64,000 nt of DNA from contig JBFMAK010000002.1 in the NCBI GenBank assembly GCA_040755695.1, forward strand, positions 205,767 to 269,766, written 5' to 3'. The notes below the pieces were generated by a model, which worked only from the letters and a program-made list of their open reading frames with translations, was not told where the DNA came from and did no database searches. The translations under genes and the position numbers were made by a program. This document shows positions 51,308-60,498 of the stretch, piece by piece (the first letter of the stretch is position 1; the number at the start of each line of letters is the position of its first letter). The stretch comes from Candidatus Diapherotrites archaeon (lineage in GTDB: Archaea > Iainarchaeota > Iainarchaeia > Iainarchaeales > 1-14-0-10-31-34).

Positions 51308-52357
51308 ATGAAAGAAAAAATGCTAGCTATAATGAAAGACAAGCCAAGGGAAGGGGCAATAACAACAGAAGTTGCAATACCAAAAATAAAGCCCCATGAA
51401 ATACTAGTTAAAGTAAAGGCAACCTCAATCTGCGGCACTGATGTTCACATCTATAAATGGGACAAATGGAGCCAGAACAGAATAAAGCCTCCATTAATCT
51501 TCGGTCACGAATTCACAGGGGAAGTAATAGAAATAGGAAAACATGTTTTCTCCACATCTGAAGTAAAAGTAGGGAACTATGTTTCAGCCGAAACACATAT
51601 TGCGTGCGGCAAATGCTTCCAGTGCAAGACAGGAAACGCCCACATCTGCGAGAACGTCAGAATTTTAGGCGTGGACACTCAAGGTTGCTTTGCCGAATAC
51701 GCTGTAATCCCTGCAGCAAACGCTTGGGTGAATGACCCAAAGATTCCATTAGAAATTGCCTCAATGCAAGAGCCATTGGGAAATGCAATTCACACTGCCC
51801 TTGCAGTGGAATTAATTGGAAACACAGTCCTCATAATGGGCTGCGGTCCTATTGGATTGTGCTCAATTCAAGTGGCAAAGGCTGCAGGCGCAGCAAAAGT
51901 AATTGCAGTAGACCTGGTTCCTTACAGGCTTGAATTGGCAAAAAAAATGAAGGCAGATTATGCATTAAACGCAAGAGAAGTAGATGTAATAAAAGAAGTA
52001 ATGGATATAACAGAAGGAAAAGGGGCAGATGTATTCCTTGAAATGTCCGGAAGCCAGCAAGCAATAGAACAAGGATTCAAGGCATTAAGGCCTGGAGGGG
52101 AAGCATCAATTTTAGGCATTCCCTCAAAGGAAATAGAATTGGATTTAAGTTCAGCGGTAGTATTCAAGGCAGCAAAAGTCCATGGAATCAATGGAAGGCT
52201 GATGTTCAATACCTGGTACAAGACAGCCTCTCTGCTGAAAAACAAATTAATAGACATAAGCCCCATCATTACCCACAAAATAAAATTGAATGAATTTGAG
52301 CAAGGAATGCAGGCAATGCTCTCAGGCAACTCAGGGAAAGTAGTCATGTTCCCCTGA
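51308..52357 (+). CDS. tdh: L-Threonine 3-dehydrogenase
   Basis: Zinc-dependent MDR dehydrogenase oxidising threonine to 2-amino-3-ketobutyrate. Catalytic zinc ligands: SICGTDVHIYKWD and FGHEFTGEV; structural zinc CGKCFQCKTGNAHIC. Rossmann loop VLIMGCGPIGLCSIQVAKAAGA. NTWYKTASLL near the C-terminus is specific to Tdh. GGAGGGGC stands just before the ATG. Shares its upstream region with kbl. Confidence 0.95.
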   Translation: MKEKMLAIMKDKPREGAITTEVAIPKIKPHEILVKVKATSICGTDVHIYKWDKWSQNRIKPPLIFGHEFTGEVIEIGKHVFSTSEVKVGNYVSAETHIACGKCFQCKTGNAHICENVRILGVDTQGCFAEYAVIPAANAWVNDPKIPLEIASMQEPLGNAIHTALAVELIGNTVLIMGCGPIGLCSIQVAKAAGAAKVIAVDLVPYRLELAKKMKADYALNAREVDVIKEVMDITEGKGADVFLEMSGSQQAIEQGFKALRPGGEASILGIPSKEIELDLSSAVVFKAAKVHGINGRLMFNTWYKTASLLKNKLIDISPIITHKIKLNEFEQGMQAMLSGNSGKVVMFP

Positions 52358-52399
52358 TGTTATCCCAAGAAAAGAAAATAAAAAAATAAAGAAAAAAAA

Positions 52400-52684
52400 T
52401 TATTCCCCTGAAATCGGAGGCCTCTGGTCTGTAAGAATGTGGCAGTAAGCAAAAAACCTCATGTAAAACCTGAAGTATGAAGCAGTGAACTCCCATAAGT
52501 CCTTGTTTTTTCTTCCAGTGAAAAGAATATGAAACCATTGGACTACTACTGCAATGCAGACAAAAATCCCCCAGATGCCAGCAATAATTGCAAGGATAAT
52601 CCCATAAATTATTCTCACAATCAATTCAACCCTGCTCCCGTTTTCCTCGTAATTGATTGAAAGCTTTGCCGGAAAATCAGCCAT
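52400..52684 (-). CDS. DUF4389 membrane protein
   Basis: A 94-residue protein with one long membrane segment (IIYGIILAIIAGIWGIFVCIAVVVQW) and the DUF4389 tail: FHILFTGRKNKDLWEFTASYFRFYMRFFAYCHILTDQRPP. The family is known only as small membrane proteins. Convergent with tdh, followed upstream by RPA on the same strand. Confidence 0.8.
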   Translation of the reverse strand: MADFPAKLSINYEENGSRVELIVRIIYGIILAIIAGIWGIFVCIAVVVQWFHILFTGRKNKDLWEFTASYFRFYMRFFAYCHILTDQRPPISGE

Positions 52685-52763
52685 CTTTTTTTACCCCCTT
52701 TTAAATTAAAAAAATAATTCAATTAAATTAAGGCAATAAGAAATATTTAAATGAATCGCCAAA

Positions 52764-54113
52764 TCAGGTTAAAATAATGTTCCTTGCAGTCAGCTCCAGC
52801 TCATTGTTCTTAGGATTCAATTTCACGTTGCCTAATACCACTGCCTCTCTGCCCTCAATCTTCTGAGCTAATTCCTCTATTACGCCTTCAGCTGTAGTCT
52901 GCTCAAGCTTTTTCTTTAATTCCTCTTTTTTCAGCTCAAGGAATTTCTCTGCTGTTGCACCGAATGCAAGTACCCTGATGGAGGAAGTGCCGTCATCCAA
53001 TTCAAATGAAACAACAGGAGTAAAATCAGGCTCAGAGACTTCCATTCCGCAACGAGAACAAAAAAGGCCTTCAGTAAAATCCTTTTCATCAATTCTCTCA
53101 AGCTTTGCATTGCATTTAGGGCAGACCCTGAACATCAGATTGCCTTTATTTAATGCAATTATTTTTCCTTTAACTTCAATGTCCCTATCGCCTTCACCCA
53201 ATTCATTCAATGCCTTGGATTTCACTTGAATTCCAAGCAATTCATTCAATGCAGGGATTGCTGCACTTAAATCCTTTTCCTTTGTTATCCTTGCCTTCCA
53301 GCCCAAGTGCAGTTCAGTTCCATTCAATCCTGCCTTGGTGTAGGCACCCTCAATCCTCACAATGTCCCCCGCAGCAAATTTTCCTAACTCTTTTGCCAAT
53401 TCATTCCAGGCAACAGCCCTTACAATTCCTGAGTCATCGCCCAACTCAAAAGCAGTTAAATTCCCCTGCCTTTCATTTGAATCAAAAGACTTTGCGGGAA
53501 AAATTTTTGTAATCCTTGCAATTACGTCCACTTCATTCAATCCTTCCTTTAATTCCGAGACCTTCAAATGCAAATGCTTCTCTTCAGGCAACCCCTCTTT
53601 CAATTCTTTCTCCTGCACTAACTCGATTGAACCATTTGAACCCAAATTCAATTGCTTGAAATTATTGAATTCAGTTACATAGCAGCCCTTCAATCTCAGC
53701 GCACTGTTCCTCTTAATATTCAATTCCTCCAGCTTCTTCACAAAATCATGCCATAAAGTAAGCCTTATGCTGCCTGAATCATCTGCTACAAGCAGATTGC
53801 ACATAAAGCCTTTCCTGCTGTCTTTGGTGAATTCCCTCGGGCAGAAAACATTAAGCACTCTCACAACAAGCTCAAAATTACTCATTCCTGTTTCAAGCTC
53901 TGAAACCCTGAGCTTCTCAGGCGAAAAAGAAGGCACTCCAACCTGCAATCCCAACTCCTTTGCAACAATGAATGCTGCTCCTTCATCTGAAAGCAGACCT
54001 GAAAACTTTTCCTTTTTCTTCTCAATCAATTCAATTACTTCATTTTCGCTCTTCCTAGTAGAAGAAACAATCCTTTCAACTAAGCTTTGCTTTGATGCAG
54101 TTGAGTCAGCCAT
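52764..54113 (-). CDS. Replication protein A, single-strand DNA-binding protein
   Basis: 449 residues. The N-terminal helical region (IVSSTRKSENEVIELIEKKKEKFSGLLSDEGAAFIVAKELG) is usual in archaeal RPA. Three OB-folds follow: VVRVLNVFCPREF..RLTLWHDF, DVIARITKIFP..VRAVAWNELAK, and EVKGKIIALN.. . The last contains a zinc site CPKCNAKLERID..LFCSRCG and then SFELDDGTSSIRVLAF. It protects ssDNA in replication and repair and would work with RadA, encoded 4 kb away. Confidence 0.92.
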   Translation of the reverse strand: MADSTASKQSLVERIVSSTRKSENEVIELIEKKKEKFSGLLSDEGAAFIVAKELGLQVGVPSFSPEKLRVSELETGMSNFELVVRVLNVFCPREFTKDSRKGFMCNLLVADDSGSIRLTLWHDFVKKLEELNIKRNSALRLKGCYVTEFNNFKQLNLGSNGSIELVQEKELKEGLPEEKHLHLKVSELKEGLNEVDVIARITKIFPAKSFDSNERQGNLTAFELGDDSGIVRAVAWNELAKELGKFAAGDIVRIEGAYTKAGLNGTELHLGWKARITKEKDLSAAIPALNELLGIQVKSKALNELGEGDRDIEVKGKIIALNKGNLMFRVCPKCNAKLERIDEKDFTEGLFCSRCGMEVSEPDFTPVVSFELDDGTSSIRVLAFGATAEKFLELKKEELKKKLEQTTAEGVIEELAQKIEGREAVVLGNVKLNPKNNELELTARNIILT

Positions 54114-54173
54114 ACTTCACTTTCCTCTCACAAAAAAAGAAAATAACCAAAAAATTTTTAATGCAAAGGCAAG

Positions 54174-54815
54174 TTATGTATTCATTCCATTGAGTTTGCC
54201 CCACACTTCTTTAATTCCCTCAATTCTATTAATGCAGAAATCAAATTCTTCTGCTTTGCCCCCAACAAAAACTGTCTTCATTCCAAAATCTTTTGCTATA
54301 ACAAGGCTTTTCTTTTCGTCATCAACCATAGCACTCTTTTCAGGCTCAATTCCTGTAGCAGAAATGAATTTTTTGAAGGAGGAATGGTTCTGTTTTCCCC
54401 CAAACTCAAGGAACTCCTGCCCGTAAACGCCATCAAAACAGCCTTTAAGCCCCAAGGCATTGATCACATTGAATGCATGGCTTTCAATTGCATTAGTGAA
54501 AATGTATTTCCTGCACTCAATTGAATCAAGAATTCTTTTAAGTTCAAGGTTTTCATGCAGTAATTTATTCACATCAATGTCAATATTGGTTATAAAAGAA
54601 AAGTAATCTAGAGGGTCAACCAAATTCTTTTTCATCAACCCGGTTACAGTGCTGCCGTACTCTTGGTATAACTGTACTCTGGCCTTTTCAGCTTCTTCCT
54701 TGGGGCAATTAAGCTTCCCTTGAATGTAAACCACAATCCTTTCATTAATCTTTCCCAGGAGTCCTATGCCTTTAGGGTAAAGGGTTTCATCCAAGTCAAA
54801 AACAATTGACTGCAT
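54174..54815 (-). CDS. HAD-superfamily hydrolase (pyrimidine 5'-nucleotidase-like)
   Basis: 213 residues. HAD motif I is VFDLDETLYPKG (nucleophile Asp), motif II IFTNAIESHA, the Lys region KQNHSSFKKFI, and motif III/IV AMVDDEKKSLVIAKDFGM. The DETLYP motif and helical cap are those of the SDT1/pyrimidine 5'-nucleotidase group. The substrate is probably a nucleotide monophosphate, by family only. Confidence 0.85.
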   Translation of the reverse strand: MQSIVFDLDETLYPKGIGLLGKINERIVVYIQGKLNCPKEEAEKARVQLYQEYGSTVTGLMKKNLVDPLDYFSFITNIDIDVNKLLHENLELKRILDSIECRKYIFTNAIESHAFNVINALGLKGCFDGVYGQEFLEFGGKQNHSSFKKFISATGIEPEKSAMVDDEKKSLVIAKDFGMKTVFVGGKAEEFDFCINRIEGIKEVWGKLNGMNT

Positions 54816-54841
54816 GAAAACAATTCTTAAACAAAAAAATA

Positions 54842-54883
54842 TTTCAAGCTATGCTTGAAAATTTTCAATCCACTGGATTGAAA
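54842..54883. repeat. Two tandem hairpins between divergent genes
   Basis: TTTCAAGCTATGCTTGAAA (54842-54860) and TTTTCAATCCACTGGATTGAAA (54862-54883). The first shares the arm TTTCAAGC/GCTTGAAA with the hairpin at 40220-40238. Unlike that place, this one lies between gene starts, not ends, so a regulatory role or a mobile hairpin unit is possible. Confidence 0.5.
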
Positions 54884-54918
54884 GTATTTTAAACGCTTCA
54901 CTTGCCCAATTATAATGT

Positions 54919-55872
54919 ATGCATTCAAGAAGAACCCCCAAAGCCGTACTTGAAAGGCAAAGGCAATTAAGAAGAAAAGCACTGGATTACTTCAAGCTCC
55001 CGCCAGAAGAGAGAATAAAGCAAAGGCGCGGCACACCAGTAAAAGAATGGTGGCAGCAGGAGGGAAAAGAATTTTTAGGAACTCCATTATTTTCTACTAA
55101 AAAAACAATAGAAGCTTTTCGAGAACTCGGGGGCTCAATAACAAAAGGCACAGCAGTAAAATTCTTGAAAAGTGAAGGATTCGGGGAAAAAAGATTCAGA
55201 AAAATTACTGCAATCCAACTAAAGAAAAAATTGAATGAATTTAACCTCAGAAGAGAATTCATTCCATTAAAGTTTTTTGAGAGGCGCAAAATACCGACAG
55301 TTAAAATCTACTCTGAAAAACAAAAAGAATTATTTGAACAAATTAAGGCATCAAGAATAAACCTTGGCACAGTCAGAAAATTGATTAAAGAGAAAAGAAT
55401 TCCTTTCATTGAAAAACAAGTTAAAGGGAAAAAAATGATCCTGCTGCCAATGCAGACAGCAGAATTCCTGATTGAATGGAAAAAGGATGTCTTGACTCCA
55501 ACGCAGTTCAGCACTGAGGCAGCAAAACAAGGAATTAAGATATGGCCCGATGCAGCCCTAAAAAAAATAAGTGATTCAGGCCTGCTTGAAGAAACACTCT
55601 ATTTGACACCAGGCATAAGCCGAGGAAACGCCCAAGCATTAATCACCAGCATGAAATCAGGAAAAACTTTCCGCATAGAAACCCCAAAAGAATACTTTGA
55701 AAGAAAGGAAATTTACAATACGATTAACTTATTAGGTTTGAAGATGGACACGGCATATAAAAGAGCAAGAATGTATGACAGGGCAGGCGTTAAATTTATT
55801 CCAGTAGACCTGATAATGACAGAAGAAGGAATAAAAAAAGATATTGAGAGGAAATTAAAATTAAAAAAATAA
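54919..55872 (+). CDS. Basic protein with HTH-like repeats, unknown
   Basis: 317 residues, strongly basic and largely helical, no membrane segment. Several segments look like small helix-turn-helix units: IEAFRELGGSITKGTAVKFLKSEGF, ASRINLGTVRKLIKEKRIPFIEKQ, and NLLGLKMDTAYKRARMYDRAGVKFIP, the last with the pattern of a MerR/excisionase-like repeat. It is probably nucleic acid-binding. No family recognised. The hydrolase gene follows 10 nt downstream. Confidence 0.55.
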   Translation: MHSRRTPKAVLERQRQLRRKALDYFKLPPEERIKQRRGTPVKEWWQQEGKEFLGTPLFSTKKTIEAFRELGGSITKGTAVKFLKSEGFGEKRFRKITAIQLKKKLNEFNLRREFIPLKFFERRKIPTVKIYSEKQKELFEQIKASRINLGTVRKLIKEKRIPFIEKQVKGKKMILLPMQTAEFLIEWKKDVLTPTQFSTEAAKQGIKIWPDAALKKISDSGLLEETLYLTPGISRGNAQALITSMKSGKTFRIETPKEYFERKEIYNTINLLGLKMDTAYKRARMYDRAGVKFIPVDLIMTEEGIKKDIERKLKLKK

Positions 55873-55882
55873 GGTGCTTTGA

Positions 55883-56542
55883 TTGAGCGAAACAAACCAA
55901 ATTGCCAAAGGCCTTTACGCTTTGATTTCAACAGGAGAGAGCAGCAACTGCTTTCTCTTGAAAGGAGAAAAGAATGCTTTGGTTGATTCAGGTCTGGAGA
56001 AGAATTCCATTGCAATAAAAGACTTCATTTTACAGGCAGGGCTGCAGCTTGAAGACATTAACTTCATATTCCACACTCACGCACACTGCGACCACTTTCA
56101 AGCAGATATGCTTTTTCCCAAAGCAGAAATTCTAGCGAGCAAAGAGGAAGCAGAGAAATTGAACGGAAAAGATTACTATTATACTGCGTCAGAGCTTTTT
56201 GCAAGCAATTATTTTCCCGAGGTTTCCTCTTTTTTGAAGGGCGGCCAAGAAATAAAATTAAAGCCCTTCAAGCTCAAGGTGATTTCAACTCCTGGCCACA
56301 CAAAGGGGGGCTTATGCTTTTATGAGCCTGGACTCAAGGCCCTCTTTTCAGGCGACACAGTATTCAATGGCGCTGTAGGGAGGAGTGATTTGATTGGGGG
56401 AAATAAAGAGGAATTGGTTGAGTCACTCAAAAAATTGTCCAAGCTGAAAATAGAATTCCTTCTTCCCGGGCACGGAGAAATCCTTGAAGGAGCAGAAGAA
56501 AACAAAAAGAACTTAGAGAATGCAATTAATTTATTAATTTGA
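55883..56542 (+). CDS. Metallo-beta-lactamase-fold hydrolase (glyoxalase II-like)
   Basis: 219 residues from a TTG start with AAGGTG upstream. Metal ligands are FHTHAHCDHFQAD (HxHxxCDH), STPGHTKGGLCFY, LFSGDTVFNG and LLPGHGEILEGA. The Cys in HAHCDH replaces the usual Ala, seen in some family members. It probably hydrolyses a thioester or similar; glyoxalase II, or a general hydrolase, are both possible. Confidence 0.87.
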   Translation: MSETNQIAKGLYALISTGESSNCFLLKGEKNALVDSGLEKNSIAIKDFILQAGLQLEDINFIFHTHAHCDHFQADMLFPKAEILASKEEAEKLNGKDYYYTASELFASNYFPEVSSFLKGGQEIKLKPFKLKVISTPGHTKGGLCFYEPGLKALFSGDTVFNGAVGRSDLIGGNKEELVESLKKLSKLKIEFLLPGHGEILEGAEENKKNLENAINLLI

Positions 56543-56584
56543 TTTTTCGCTCATGCTTTTTAAGCCTTTACAATCCAAAAAATT

Positions 56585-57391
56585 ATGGGGGGAAACAAAT
56601 TGAAGGAAGAAAAGCATTTCGGAAAAACTTATAGAAAAATACTTTCATTGATAGAGGAAAAAAAGGGTTTAGTGTTCCTTGTTATTGACCCTCCAAACCA
56701 GAGCCCTGAGATAGCAGGAAAACTTTCAAGAATTGGCGCAGACTGCGGCATAGCAGCAGTAGCAGTAGGAGGCTCTGTTGGAGCGCAAGGGGAAATTCTT
56801 GACAAGACAATTATTTCAATTAAAGAGGACTCAGGTCTGCCAGTAATACTCTTTCCAGGAAACATTGCCACAATCTCAAAGCACGCTGACGCAATATACT
56901 TTATGTCAATGCTTAATTCCCTTGACCCGTACTATATTTCCGGGGCCCAGACAGCTTCCTCTCTTCCATTAAAAAAGATTGGTGTAGAGCCAATTCCTAC
57001 TTCCTACATTATAGTAGAGCCTGGAAGGGCAGTAGGATGGGTTGGAAGGGCAAAACTTGTCCCAAGAAACATGCCTTACCTTGCAGGCATTACTGCACTG
57101 GCAGGCCAGTACATGGGGGCACATGCAATAATCCTTGAGTCAGGAGGCGGCGCTCCTGCTCCAGCACCAAAAGAGATGGTGAAGTATACAGCAGAATTAA
57201 TTGACGTTCCCCTAATAGTTGCAGGCGGTGTTCGTACACCAAAATTCGCTTACGATACAATCAAAGCTGGAGCTTCAATAGTGCACGTGGGCGCAGCACT
57301 TGAGAGAACAAAAGGCGACGGAGCAAAAGCAAAAAAGATTTTTACTTCAATAGCCCAGGCAGCCCTCAAAGGCGGAAGAGAAAGAAAATAA
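56585..57391 (+). CDS. Geranylgeranylglyceryl phosphate synthase
   Basis: Joins geranylgeranyl diphosphate to sn-glycerol 1-phosphate, the first step of archaeal ether lipids. TIM-barrel motifs: LVIDPPNQSPEIAGK, VAVGGSVGAQGE, VILFPGNIATISKHADAIYFMSMLNS, PTSYIIVEPGRAVGWVG, LESGGGAPAP and VAGGVRTPKFAYDTIKAGAS. The mevalonate cluster at 1.8-13.6 kb supplies its substrate pathway. No geranylgeranyl diphosphate synthase is in the window. Confidence 0.95.
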   Translation: MGGNKLKEEKHFGKTYRKILSLIEEKKGLVFLVIDPPNQSPEIAGKLSRIGADCGIAAVAVGGSVGAQGEILDKTIISIKEDSGLPVILFPGNIATISKHADAIYFMSMLNSLDPYYISGAQTASSLPLKKIGVEPIPTSYIIVEPGRAVGWVGRAKLVPRNMPYLAGITALAGQYMGAHAIILESGGGAPAPAPKEMVKYTAELIDVPLIVAGGVRTPKFAYDTIKAGASIVHVGAALERTKGDGAKAKKIFTSIAQAALKGGRERK

Positions 57392-57395
57392 TAAG

Positions 57396-57806
57396 TCAAA
57401 TAAGTTCTTTAGGAGTAATTCTTTTCAAGTCTGTTGAATCAAAATGTTTGTTATAGCTAACAATTGCTTTTGTTTTTAATTTTTTTGCAGTTACATATTG
57501 AAGTGCATCATCAAAATCAAGAATGCCTTTTTCAACAAGCTTTATTGCTTCAATCTCATCTTCAAAAGAAGTGTTATAAACAATTAATTCAAACAAACTC
57601 AGTTTTTTTATAAATTCTATTGCTTCTTTGAATTTTTTGTTGTAAATCATAAAAATTTCTATTGAATGAATGGAAAAGGATGTAATGGCCGCTTTCAATT
57701 CCTTTGAATAGATTTTTTCAAGCAAAGCCTTACTTTCACTCCAGTGTTCTCTTTTAAGCAAAACTTCAAAGAAAATATTTGAATCAATTATGTACATTTC
57801 TTCCAC
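57396..57806 (-). CDS. PIN-domain ribonuclease toxin (VapC-like)
   Basis: 136 residues with the PIN pattern: YIIDSNIFFEVLLKREHW (first Asp), Glu in ALLEKIYSKELKAA-type helix, and GILDFDDALQYVTAKKLKTKAIVSYNKHFD with two acidic positions and the final Asp. It overlaps the upstream RHH gene by 23 nt, the usual toxin-antitoxin order. The target RNA is not readable. Confidence 0.85.
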   Translation of the reverse strand: MEEMYIIDSNIFFEVLLKREHWSESKALLEKIYSKELKAAITSFSIHSIEIFMIYNKKFKEAIEFIKKLSLFELIVYNTSFEDEIEAIKLVEKGILDFDDALQYVTAKKLKTKAIVSYNKHFDSTDLKRITPKELI

Positions 57807-58062
57807 TCTTCAAAAGAATTTTTAGAGCTTCATGTTGGGCTTCAACAGAATCCATTTTAATATCCTTAATCAATCCAACAAGTTCATCTACTTTATATTT
57901 TCTTTTTTTTGTACCTTTAAATTGTAATCTTTCGAGCCATTTATCAATAGCATCATTCAAAGCCCTGCTTATGGCCCCTTTAGAATAACCATAAGTCTTC
58001 ATTGCATTCATCCTGAACAACTCAGCCTTTTTTCTATCCAATTGAACCTTCAAAGTCTCCAT
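57784..58062 (-). CDS. Putative VapB-type antitoxin (ribbon-helix-helix)
   Basis: About 92 residues from ATG at 58062: TLKVQLDRKKAELFRMNAMKTYGYSKGAISRALNDAIDKWLER fits a ribbon-helix-helix DNA-binding start. The rest (DELVGLIKDIKMDSVEAQHEALKILL) would wrap the PIN toxin. An upstream TATA-like AGTACATATGG region precedes it. Pairing with the downstream PIN gene is by overlap and order. Confidence 0.75.
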   Translation of the reverse strand: METLKVQLDRKKAELFRMNAMKTYGYSKGAISRALNDAIDKWLERLQFKGTKKRKYKVDELVGLIKDIKMDSVEAQHEALKILLKSGRNVHN

Positions 58063-58105
58063 AATAATACCATATGTACTTATAGCCAAAAGTCTTTAAA
58101 AAACC

Positions 58106-59011
58106 TTATGCTTGCAATTCTTTTATTGTCTCCCTTAAAGCCTCTTCTGTTCCGTACTTTGGCTTCCAGCCTAATTTCATGAGTTTGCCTGAATCATAAA
58201 ACCTTTCTTTTGTGAGCCGCCTGATGTGCGCAGGGATGAGCAAGCCCTTTTTTTTGCTAAACAAATTAGTGGTTATGTAGAAGCAAGCCATTATTGTTCC
58301 AAGCCATTCAGGGATTGTTTTTATTTTTCCCTTCATTTCAAGCTCCTTTCTGATTAATTCAATTATTTCCCTTAATGTCTTGGGGTTTTCTTCTGCTACA
58401 TTGAACACCTCATTTTCTGTTCTTTCTTCCCTGAGGCAGAATACTATTGCCTGCACTAAATCCCTGTAGTAGATTACCTGGAACTTATTCTTTCCTTCAC
58501 CGATTAAAGGGAATTCCTTTTTAATGAAATGAATTATCTGCTTCCAGTAGACATTAGGGCCTAGAACAAGTGCTGGCCTTAAAATTGTGACAGGAAAGAT
58601 TTCCTGATAACTGTTCACAAGGGCTTCTGCTTCGAGTTTTGATTTCTCGTAATTGGTCTGGGGCCTTAATTCGCTTTTCTCATCTGCCCTTTCTTTTACT
58701 GGCCCATAAACTCCAACACTGCTTACGAATATGAACTTTCTTATGTTCTCTTTTGCGCTTGCCTCAAGCAGGTTCTCTGTTCCTTTAACATTCACAGAAA
58801 AGAATTTATCTTTAGGGAATTCATCCGAAATAATTGCAGCCAAATGGATTACCACCCCACTGCCTTTCACTGCTTCCCTCACCTGCTTTTCGTTCAATAA
58901 GTCCTGCCCCGACCCCAGATCAAATTCCTTAACCTCGTAATTCCTTTGCTTTAATTCCTTAACCAATTCTTTTCCTATGAAGCCTTGGCTTCCAGTCACC
59001 AAAATTTTCAT
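58106..59011 (-). CDS. NAD-dependent epimerase/dehydratase (extended SDR)
   Basis: About 301 residues. Start KILVTGSQGFIGKELVKEL (NAD loop GxxGxxG), VIHLAAIIS, FVSSVGVYGPV, catalytic NYEKSKLEAEAL (YxxxK) and RPALVLGPN. It could be a nucleotide-sugar epimerase (UDP-glucose 4-epimerase-like) or a 3-beta-HSD-type reductase, and the C-terminal part has a hydrophobic ETIPEWLGTIMACFYITTNLFSKKK-like stretch as in the latter. The substrate is undefined. Confidence 0.85.
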   Translation of the reverse strand: MKILVTGSQGFIGKELVKELKQRNYEVKEFDLGSGQDLLNEKQVREAVKGSGVVIHLAAIISDEFPKDKFFSVNVKGTENLLEASAKENIRKFIFVSSVGVYGPVKERADEKSELRPQTNYEKSKLEAEALVNSYQEIFPVTILRPALVLGPNVYWKQIIHFIKKEFPLIGEGKNKFQVIYYRDLVQAIVFCLREERTENEVFNVAEENPKTLREIIELIRKELEMKGKIKTIPEWLGTIMACFYITTNLFSKKKGLLIPAHIRRLTKERFYDSGKLMKLGWKPKYGTEEALRETIKELQA

Positions 59012-59139
59012 TTTTTTGAACCTCAATTAAATTGAAGTGCATCCTTCTTAATAATTTTATTTCATTTAATTGTTTTTAATTGTCAATTTTTGTTAATTTA
59101 ATAATTTAATTTTAATTCTATTGCATTAGAATTATTTTC

Positions 59140-60198
59140 ATGCCATTAAAAGTTACTGAACTTGACGGAAGGGCAGGAGGCCAGGTTTTAAGGACAGCCT
59201 TGGCGCTCTCTGCTGTAACACAGAAGCCTTGCTCTATATTCAATATAAGAAAGAACAGGCCTAATCCTGGTCTCCAGGCGCAGCACCTTACGGGCGTGCA
59301 AACCCTTGCAAAAATCTGCAATGCAAAAACAAGAGGCCTTGAACTCAAGTCAACAAAAATCATATTTTACCCCAAAAAAATTATTGGAGGCAATTACAGC
59401 GTGAACATTGGCACAGCAGGCTCTATCACACTGCTCCTTCAGGGAATAATGCTTCCCTCTCTTTTCTCTAAAACCCCATTAAACCTCAGAATTTTCGGAG
59501 GCACAGATGTTGCATGGAGCCCCCCTTTTGATTACATGAAGGAAGTTTTACTGCCCACACTGAACCAGATGGGGGCAAAATTCAATTTGGAATTAAAGAA
59601 GAGGGGCTATTACCCCAAAGGCAGGGGCCTTGTAACCTTTTCTTCACTCAAATCAAAGCTTCCTTTAAAGCCATTGTACTTGGCCGAACAGAAAGAATTG
59701 CAGTACATTAAAATTGTTTCCCATTCCTCAAATCTTCCAAAGGAGGCTGCCTTAACACAAGCGAGCTCAGCAAAAAAATTGCTTTCAGAAAAACTGGACT
59801 GTGATATAGAGGAGGTAATAGACTTTAGGGAGACAGGCGAAAGCGAAGGCTCAGGGATAACACTAATTGTAGTTTTTTCCGATGGAGCCAGAATGGGCGC
59901 CTGCTCCTTAAGCGAAAAAAACAAGCCAGCAGAAAAAATTGGAGGGCAAGCAGCGCAATCCCTTCTCCAAGAAATTGAATCAAAGAAGCCAGTAGACCAA
60001 TTCTTAGCAGACCAATTAATTCCCTTTATGGCCTTAGCAGAAGGATTCAGCACAATAGAATGCTCAAAGCTAACACAACACTGCCTCACAAACATTCATG
60101 TAACACAAAAATTCTTGGACGTAAAATTCGAGGTAAAAGGAAAATTGAATGAGCCCGCAGAAATCTGCGTGCAAGGAACAGGAATGAAGAGAAATTAA
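59140..60198 (+). CDS. rtcA: RNA 3'-terminal phosphate cyclase
   Basis: Converts RNA 3'-phosphate to 2',3'-cyclic phosphate using ATP. ELDGRAGGQVLRTALALSAVT starts the family; NRPNPGLQAQHLTGV, GGTDVAWSPPFDYM, RRGYYPKGRG-like KKRGYYPKGRGLV and QLIPFMALAEG follow; the adenylated His should be in LTQHCLTNIHVTQKF. 352 residues is normal for archaeal RtcA. No rtcB is present here. Confidence 0.93.
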   Translation: MPLKVTELDGRAGGQVLRTALALSAVTQKPCSIFNIRKNRPNPGLQAQHLTGVQTLAKICNAKTRGLELKSTKIIFYPKKIIGGNYSVNIGTAGSITLLLQGIMLPSLFSKTPLNLRIFGGTDVAWSPPFDYMKEVLLPTLNQMGAKFNLELKKRGYYPKGRGLVTFSSLKSKLPLKPLYLAEQKELQYIKIVSHSSNLPKEAALTQASSAKKLLSEKLDCDIEEVIDFRETGESEGSGITLIVVFSDGARMGACSLSEKNKPAEKIGGQAAQSLLQEIESKKPVDQFLADQLIPFMALAEGFSTIECSKLTQHCLTNIHVTQKFLDVKFEVKGKLNEPAEICVQGTGMKRN

Positions 60199-60269
60199 AA
60201 CATCGCTTTTAAAAAAAGCAGTGGCGCAAAAAATAAAATAGAAAAATAAAAAAGGGAGTAAGGCTTCCA

Positions 60270-60494
60270 CTAGCTCTTGCCTGATAATTGGTCATCTAAT
60301 TCTTTTAAGCTATCTCCAATTGCTTGAGTGTCAGTTCCAATTTCAACTAAGGCATCTGTTGCTCCTTCTTTTGAGGTAATCTTTTCAGCAGCCTCTCCTG
60401 TTGATGGAGCCCCTCCTTGCTGTTGAGTGCATCCAGCCAACACAATTAAAAGTGCTATCGCTGAAACAAGCAAAATTAATGTTGTCTTATTCAT
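60270..60494 (-). CDS. Small lipoprotein
   Basis: 74 residues. Signal sequence with lipobox: LILLVSAIALLIVLAGC, then a Gln/Gly-rich spacer and a helical acidic mature part (ALVEIGTDTQAIGDSLKELDDQL). The Cys of LAGC would be lipid-modified. It begins 4 nt after the stop of the large Cys-rich gene, so the two form an operon and may be surface partners. Confidence 0.8.
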   Translation of the reverse strand: MNKTTLILLVSAIALLIVLAGCTQQQGGAPSTGEAAEKITSKEGATDALVEIGTDTQAIGDSLKELDDQLSGKS

Positions 60495-60498
60495 TTAA

